Shown in pieces: positions 6,201 to 7,984 of a DNA stretch of 7,984 bases. Position numbers and translations under genes: made by a program. Below the pieces are notes generated by a model, which saw only the letters and a list, made by a program, of their open reading frames with translations, was not told the origin of the DNA and searched no databases. How positions within the stretch are numbered: position 1 is the first letter of the stretch; each line of letters opens with the position of its first letter. Origin of the DNA: Chthoniobacterales bacterium (GTDB lineage Bacteria > Verrucomicrobiota > Verrucomicrobiae > Chthoniobacterales > UBA10450); the NCBI GenBank assembly GCA_003244125.1, contig QHBL01000149.1, forward strand, positions 1-7,984, in the 5' to 3' direction.

Positions 6201-6943
6201 GCCAGCGCCTCCGTCGCTTCCTTCGACCGCTCGCTCAACAGGCGAATGGCGCTGCGATAGCCATCGAGCGTGCCGACATCGACGTAGGACTCACCGGCGC
6301 GGACGCCCTGCGCGACTCCGCCGCGCGCCAGCCATGCGTTCACCAGCGTGCCGAAATATTCGTCGCGTTTTTCCCGGGCCAGCCAGAGCTGATGCAGCTC
6401 GTGGAAAACAGCGCCCGGCATTTTGAACGCGCCCCAGACCCATTTGGATTTCCAATCATGTTGCTTCACCTGAATCTCGCGCACCCGGTTTTGATTGTCC
6501 GTGACGACAACGTCGAAGAACTCCGGATGCTCGACTGGAAAAAGAAGGAACGAGAGTTCGTCATCGGGCAATGCCTTGAGTCCGTCCTCAGGAAACCAGA
6601 TCGTGTCGGGTAGGCCGACAACGACCTGCTCGTTCGGGGCAACGATCGGCGCGGCGCAGAAAATCGCATCGCACAGGCCGGCGGTCGCGGGTTGCACCAC
6701 GAAGATGACGCTGACGCCTTCCAGCTGGCTGTAATACTCAAGAATGTCCGACTTGCCCGCCCCGATGACGAAACAGATTTTGGTCGCGCCGGCGATACGC
6801 ATGCGTTCGATGAGGTATTCGCTGACCGCGCGTGGCCGCTCGATCGCGCCGTCGAGCCTGCCGCCAACGGGAAGGAGTTCCTTGGAAAACGCCAGTGGTT
6901 GGATCCGGCTGCCCGCGCCCGCGGCTGGAATGATCCCGAGCAT
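6197..6943 (-). CDS. Sugar-1-phosphate nucleotidyltransferase (RmlA/GalU-like)
   Basis: This 248-residue protein belongs to the nucleotidyltransferase family that joins an NTP and a sugar 1-phosphate to make an NDP-sugar and pyrophosphate. The nucleotide loop is IIPAAGAGSRIQPLAFSKEL (4-23), a variant of GGxGTRLxP...PKxLLPV with S-K in place of P-K but with the key lysine kept, followed by LPVGG. The metal-binding aspartate lies in VVVGLPDTIWFPEDGL. Further family features are the strand VIFVVQPATAGLCDAI (base or sugar site), WVWGAFKMPG, and YVDVGTLDGYRSAI near the C-terminus, which is the usual 'W.DvGTpe.y..A' motif. No left-handed beta-helix acyltransferase domain is present. Its ATG shares one base with the glycosyltransferase stop (TGATG at 6943), so translation is probably coupled. 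The specific NTP and sugar cannot be assigned. The enzyme likely supplies the donor for the neighbouring glycosyltransferase. Confidence 0.9.
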   Translation of the reverse strand: MLGIIPAAGAGSRIQPLAFSKELLPVGGRLDGAIERPRAVSEYLIERMRIAGATKICFVIGAGKSDILEYYSQLEGVSVIFVVQPATAGLCDAIFCAAPIVAPNEQVVVGLPDTIWFPEDGLKALPDDELSFLLFPVEHPEFFDVVVTDNQNRVREIQVKQHDWKSKWVWGAFKMPGAVFHELHQLWLAREKRDEYFGTLVNAWLARGGVAQGVRAGESYVDVGTLDGYRSAIRLLSERSKEATEALA

Positions 6944-7984
6944 CAGACTTCCACAGCCGCCGAGGATGGGCCGCAGCTACAACATTGCGCATTCTGCGAC
7001 GCGTTCATTAGCAGTTGTTCGAACTCGGCGGCGCGGTGAGCGGCGGTGTGTTCGCTCAAGGCGCGTTCGCGAGCTGCGGTTGCGATTTGGCGCAATTCTC
7101 CATCGCTGAGTTGCAACGCGTCGATCACATCATTCGCGTCATGCGCGATCAGAATCTCCTCGTCAGGCGTGAAGAATTCATCCAAGCCGTCCCACCAGTC
7201 GCTGATCACAGGCGTGGCGCAGGCGGCGGCTTCGAAGAGCCGTCCCGAAGGACACCAGCCCATCTCGCGCATCGAAGCGCGCGTCACATTCAGCGTCAAC
7301 CGCGAGGAGCAGAAGAAGGCCGAATGCTGCGATGGTGCGAGATGCTGAAGGAAAAAAATGTTCGGCGCCCAGGGAAATTCCTGCGGGTATTGCGCCCCGC
7401 CGATGACGAAACGTTGCTCCGGCCAAGCACGCGCAGGTTTGATGAACAATTCATCGAGCGTCTGCTGACGATCAGCCGCGAAAGTGCCGAGATATGAGAG
7501 CGTCGATCGTAAATTTTCCAATGGCGCAACGGGATGATGAATGAGCGGATCGACGCTGCCGTAGAGTGGCGCGGCGTGTTGTGCGCCGAGCTCTTCCTCC
7601 AAGGCGCGCAAAGCGGCGCCACCGGTGAAACTGAGGACGAGATCGAAGTGGCAAAGTCCGCTTTCGCCGATGTAGGAAAGCGGTTCGCCGGCGCGCACAC
7701 GCGCGAGCGTGACCGGCGTGTCGAGATCGTAAAACACGCGCAACGCGGATGAGCCGCAGACAAGCTCCGAAGCGCCGAGGCCATCGGGACAATACGAGGT
7801 GACAATGGCAGCATCACTCTCGGCGACCTCACGTCGGGCGAGCGGCAGCGTTTCGTCCCACTCGCTGTAAAGCGACAAAATTCCGCCGTTCAGCTCAGCC
7901 AGATCTCGATGCGCCGCATAAAACGGCACGTCTCGCTCGAAGAAAGTGACGTCATGCCCGCGCGCGATCATTTCGCGGAGCAGC
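6943..7984 (-). CDS. CgeB-like glycosyltransferase (GT-B fold), start outside window
   Basis: The visible 346 codons end in TGA at 6943-6945. The frame is open to the right edge. Before the first in-window ATG (7971) it reads LLRE, giving LLREMIARGHDVTFFERDV, which is an internal helix of the N-terminal Rossmann domain. That ATG is therefore not the start, and roughly 20 residues lie outside. Landmarks, numbered from that Met, are FERDVPFYAAHRDL (11-24), FYDLDTPVTLAR (80-91), SYLGTFAADRQQTLDELF (159-176), LNVTRASMREMGWCPSGRLFE (227-247), and AAACATPVISDWWDGLDEFF (248-267), then ILIAHDANDVIDAL. These are typical of CgeB / Glyco_trans_1_2 proteins, with E247 in the donor-binding region. It would move a sugar from an NDP donor to an unknown acceptor. 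The last residues are Cys-rich (CCSCG). It is the first visible gene of the operon, but more genes may precede it. Confidence 0.88.
   Translation of the reverse strand, partial: LLREMIARGHDVTFFERDVPFYAAHRDLAELNGGILSLYSEWDETLPLARREVAESDAAIVTSYCPDGLGASELVCGSSALRVFYDLDTPVTLARVRAGEPLSYIGESGLCHFDLVLSFTGGAALRALEEELGAQHAAPLYGSVDPLIHHPVAPLENLRSTLSYLGTFAADRQQTLDELFIKPARAWPEQRFVIGGAQYPQEFPWAPNIFFLQHLAPSQHSAFFCSSRLTLNVTRASMREMGWCPSGRLFEAAACATPVISDWWDGLDEFFTPDEEILIAHDANDVIDALQLSDGELRQIATAARERALSEHTAAHRAAEFEQLLMNASQNAQCCSCGPSSAAVEV

Noticed and set aside
7969..7971. ATG as the true start of the glycosyltransferase
   Set aside because: The frame is open upstream to the window edge and encodes LLRE, which continues the normal helix before the GHDVTFFERDV strand. 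The real start lies outside.
1..7984. CRISPR arrays, tRNA/rRNA genes, transposases, phage genes
   Set aside because: Reading both strands, I found no regularly spaced repeats, no tRNA-like cloverleaf and no transposase or integrase motif.

Overview
The window is GC-rich bacterial DNA with no sign of phage or plasmid. The gene families present suggest a free-living, probably soil-type bacterium of the Acidobacteriota or Verrucomicrobiota. The pointers are an ECF-like sigma factor of the TIGR02999 type beside a large serine/threonine kinase with TPRs, a DUF1003 protein, and an intergenic palindrome of the 'HVERSRDI' coding type. The phylum is an inference and cannot be fixed from this sequence alone.

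Layout. Bases 1-188 (minus) hold the first 62 codons of a GlxA-like DJ-1/PfpI regulator that runs off the left edge. A divergent intergenic region separates it from a plus-strand signalling pair: the sigma factor (326-871) and a kinase/TolB-like/TPR protein (903-3158). The 3' end of the kinase gene is damaged. The family's usual last residues are still encoded (about 3116-3205), but in another frame. A DUF1003 two-helix membrane protein follows (3299-3829). It is interrupted by one in-frame TGA at 3482-3484, where relatives have tryptophan. Two damaged genes within about 400 bp suggest local decay or local sequence error.

From 3830 to the right edge all genes lie on the minus strand and form one tightly packed operon. 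Read in the direction of transcription they are: a CgeB-like glycosyltransferase (start beyond 7984), a sugar-1-phosphate nucleotidyltransferase, a SAM methyltransferase resembling the TIGR04290/CmoB-like group, a beta-xylosidase-like clan GH-A protein, and a histidine phosphatase. Junctions overlap by 1 bp, 4 bp and 4 bp. The only gap (5368-5486) contains the palindromic repeat. Together the genes look like a small glycan-synthesis or glycan-modification module: an activated sugar is made, transferred, methylated and possibly trimmed. The actual product is unknown.

The most notable points are four. The glycosidase has its barrel segments in a circularly permuted order. The DUF1003 gene has a Trp-to-TGA interruption. 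The kinase gene carries an out-of-frame 3' deletion. The sigma factor has a threonine, rather than the usual acidic residues, in region 2.2, which raises the possibility that the neighbouring kinase activates it by phosphorylation.
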